DNA of 8,990 nt from an uncultured Flavobacteriia bacterium (GTDB lineage: Bacteria; Bacteroidota; Bacteroidia; Flavobacteriales; Flavobacteriaceae). The notes beneath the pieces were generated by a model, which saw only the letters and a program-made list of their open reading frames with translations, did not search any database and was not told the DNA's origin. Each line of letters begins with the position of its first letter. The stretch's first letter is position 1. Of the stretch, positions 7,945-8,990 are shown piece by piece. Position numbers and translations under genes: made by a program. The stretch spans positions 1 to 8,990 of the forward strand of contig CAMLRV010000081.1 of assembly GCA_946482495.1 (NCBI GenBank), given 5' to 3'.

Positions 7945-7983
7945 ATGAAATCGCCTAAGTTATATTTAATAGGCAATACATAA
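7945..7983 (+). CDS. Leader mini-ORF (12 codons), possibly a duplicated gene start
   Basis: ATG to TAA encodes MKSPKLYLIGNT within the leader of the PLP-enzyme gene, in the same frame and 12 bases upstream of its ATG. Aligned with that enzyme's N-terminus (MKYAKNILETIGNT) it matches M, K, K, L, I, G, N and T if a two-residue gap is allowed. GCCTA (7953-7957) and TAGGC (7970-7974), with TTA/TAA inside, can form a hairpin over it. It has no Cys or Met codons beyond the start, which argues against classical amino-acid attenuation by sulfur amino acids. Translation is unproven; it may be a decayed partial duplication of the 5' end of the downstream gene. Confidence 0.3.
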   Translation: MKSPKLYLIGNT

Positions 7984-7995
7984 TATAAAAGACAA

Positions 7996-8990
7996 ATGAA
8001 ATACGCAAAAAATATATTAGAAACTATTGGAAATACACCATTAGTAAAATTAAACAAAGTAACTGCTGAAATAGATGCACTTGTTTTAGCTAAAGTAGAA
8101 ACTTTCAATCCTGGAAATTCTGTAAAAGATCGTATGGCGGTTAAAATGATTGAAGATGCAGAAGCAGATGGAAGATTAAAACCAGGTGGGACTATTATTG
8201 AAGGAACTTCAGGAAATACAGGTATGGGATTAGCTTTGGCAGCAATTGTTAAAGGTTACAAATGTATTTTCGTAATTTCAGATAAACAATCAAAAGAAAA
8301 ATCAGATATTTTACGTGCCGTTGGTGCTAAAGTAATTGTGTGCCCAACAGATGTAGAACCAACAGATCCACGTTCATATTATTCGGTATCAAAAAGACTA
8401 GGTGAAGAAATCCCAAATTCTTGGTACGTTAATCAATATGATAATCCAAGTAACGCAATAGCGCATTACGAACAAACTGGTCCCGAAATTTGGGAACAAA
8501 CAGAAGGGAAAATCACACATTTCGTAGTTGGAGTTGGAACGGGTGGAACGGTTTCTGGAGTAGCTAAATATTTGAAAGAAAAAAATCCAAATGTAAAAAT
8601 TTGGGGAATTGATACGTATGGTTCGGTATTTAAAAAATATCACGAAACTGGTATTTTCGACGAGAACGAAATCTATTCTTATATCACAGAAGGAATTGGA
8701 GAAGATATTTTACCAAAAAATGTTGACTTTTCTTTAATTGATGGTTTTACAAAAGTTACCGATAAAGATGCTGCAGTTTATACTCGTAAATTAGCGTTAG
8801 AAGAAGGGATTTTCTGTGGAAATTCTGCTGGTGCTGCGGTGAAAGGATTATTACAATTGAAAGAGCACTTCAAACCTGAAGATGTAGTGGTTGTTTTATT
8901 TCACGATTCAGGAAGTAGATATGTTGGTAAAATGTATAACGATGATTGGATGCGTGAAAGAGGATTCTTGGAAGAGGACATCACTAAAGC
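7996..8990 (+). CDS. PLP-dependent cysteine synthase / cystathionine beta-synthase-type enzyme (3' end outside the window)
   Basis: A fold-type II PLP enzyme that performs beta-replacement on serine or O-acetylserine, giving cysteine (with sulfide) or cystathionine (with homocysteine); cytoplasmic. The frame is open from ATG 7996 to the edge, 331 codons plus two bases. Motifs: IGNTPLVKL at 11-19; PLP lysine K44 in NPGNSVKDR; GTSGNTG at 70-76; phosphate-binding GTGGT at 181-185; GNSAG with S277, the likely pyridine-nitrogen contact; and a C-terminal HDSGSRYVGKMYNDDWMRERGFL. The SVKDR lysine context, RAVGAKVIVCPTD, NQYDNPSNAIAHYEQT and the SRY...DDWM..RGF tail resemble the catalytic core of cystathionine beta-synthase more than standard CysK. 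The core is nearly complete, so the true end may be close, but C-terminal regulatory domains beyond the edge cannot be excluded. The N-terminus carries no heme-binding extension. Product identity (cysteine or cystathionine) is undecided. Confidence 0.9.
   Translation, partial: MKYAKNILETIGNTPLVKLNKVTAEIDALVLAKVETFNPGNSVKDRMAVKMIEDAEADGRLKPGGTIIEGTSGNTGMGLALAAIVKGYKCIFVISDKQSKEKSDILRAVGAKVIVCPTDVEPTDPRSYYSVSKRLGEEIPNSWYVNQYDNPSNAIAHYEQTGPEIWEQTEGKITHFVVGVGTGGTVSGVAKYLKEKNPNVKIWGIDTYGSVFKKYHETGIFDENEIYSYITEGIGEDILPKNVDFSLIDGFTKVTDKDAAVYTRKLALEEGIFCGNSAGAAVKGLLQLKEHFKPEDVVVVLFHDSGSRYVGKMYNDDWMRERGFLEEDITK

Noticed and set aside
7854..8108. Minus-strand open frame of 84 codons
   Set aside because: It spans the promoter region and the 5' end of the PLP-enzyme gene on the opposite strand; no domain or start signal supports it.
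8398..8643. Minus-strand open frame of 81 codons
   Set aside because: It is antisense within the PLP-enzyme gene, which has clear family motifs in the other frame.

Overview
The window looks like chromosomal DNA of a flavobacterium (Bacteroidota, Flavobacteriaceae, probably Flavobacterium or a close relative). The DNA is AT-rich. It carries a SusC/SusD outer-membrane pair and a Bacteroidota-type putative porin, start codons follow A-rich leaders without a Shine-Dalgarno sequence, and several upstream regions hold matches to the Bacteroidota promoter pattern (TTG or TTTG at -33, TAnnTTTG at -7). No phage, plasmid, insertion-sequence or CRISPR genes were seen.

Layout: (1) 46-741, minus strand, rnhB for ribonuclease HII. 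(2) 742-941, a divergent intergenic region with candidate promoters for both directions. (3) 942-5769, plus strand, a susC-like TonB-dependent receptor and a susD-like surface lipoprotein 13 bases apart, ending at a strong intrinsic terminator (5793-5820). (4) 5864-7729, a putative beta-barrel porin with its own -7 box just behind that terminator. (5) 7730-7995, a gene-free stretch of 266 bases. It holds a structured element of about 94 bases that looks like a dispersed intergenic repeat, a three-copy TTGAAAC-type tandem repeat that overlaps a good promoter, and a 12-codon mini-ORF. (6) 7996 to the right edge, a PLP-dependent cysteine synthase / cystathionine beta-synthase-type enzyme, cut off by the window end.

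SusC and SusD form one nutrient-uptake complex: SusD binds the ligand at the surface and SusC imports it using TonB energy. No hydrolase, peptidase, sigma/anti-sigma pair or hybrid two-component regulator lies beside them, so the substrate cannot be read from context. rnhB, the porin and the PLP enzyme look like ordinary chromosomal genes in separate transcription units. The most unusual material is in 7730-7995: the repeat-like element, and a mini-ORF whose 12-residue product matches the N-terminus of the PLP enzyme directly downstream at 8 positions. I do not see convincing evidence of a new multi-gene system.
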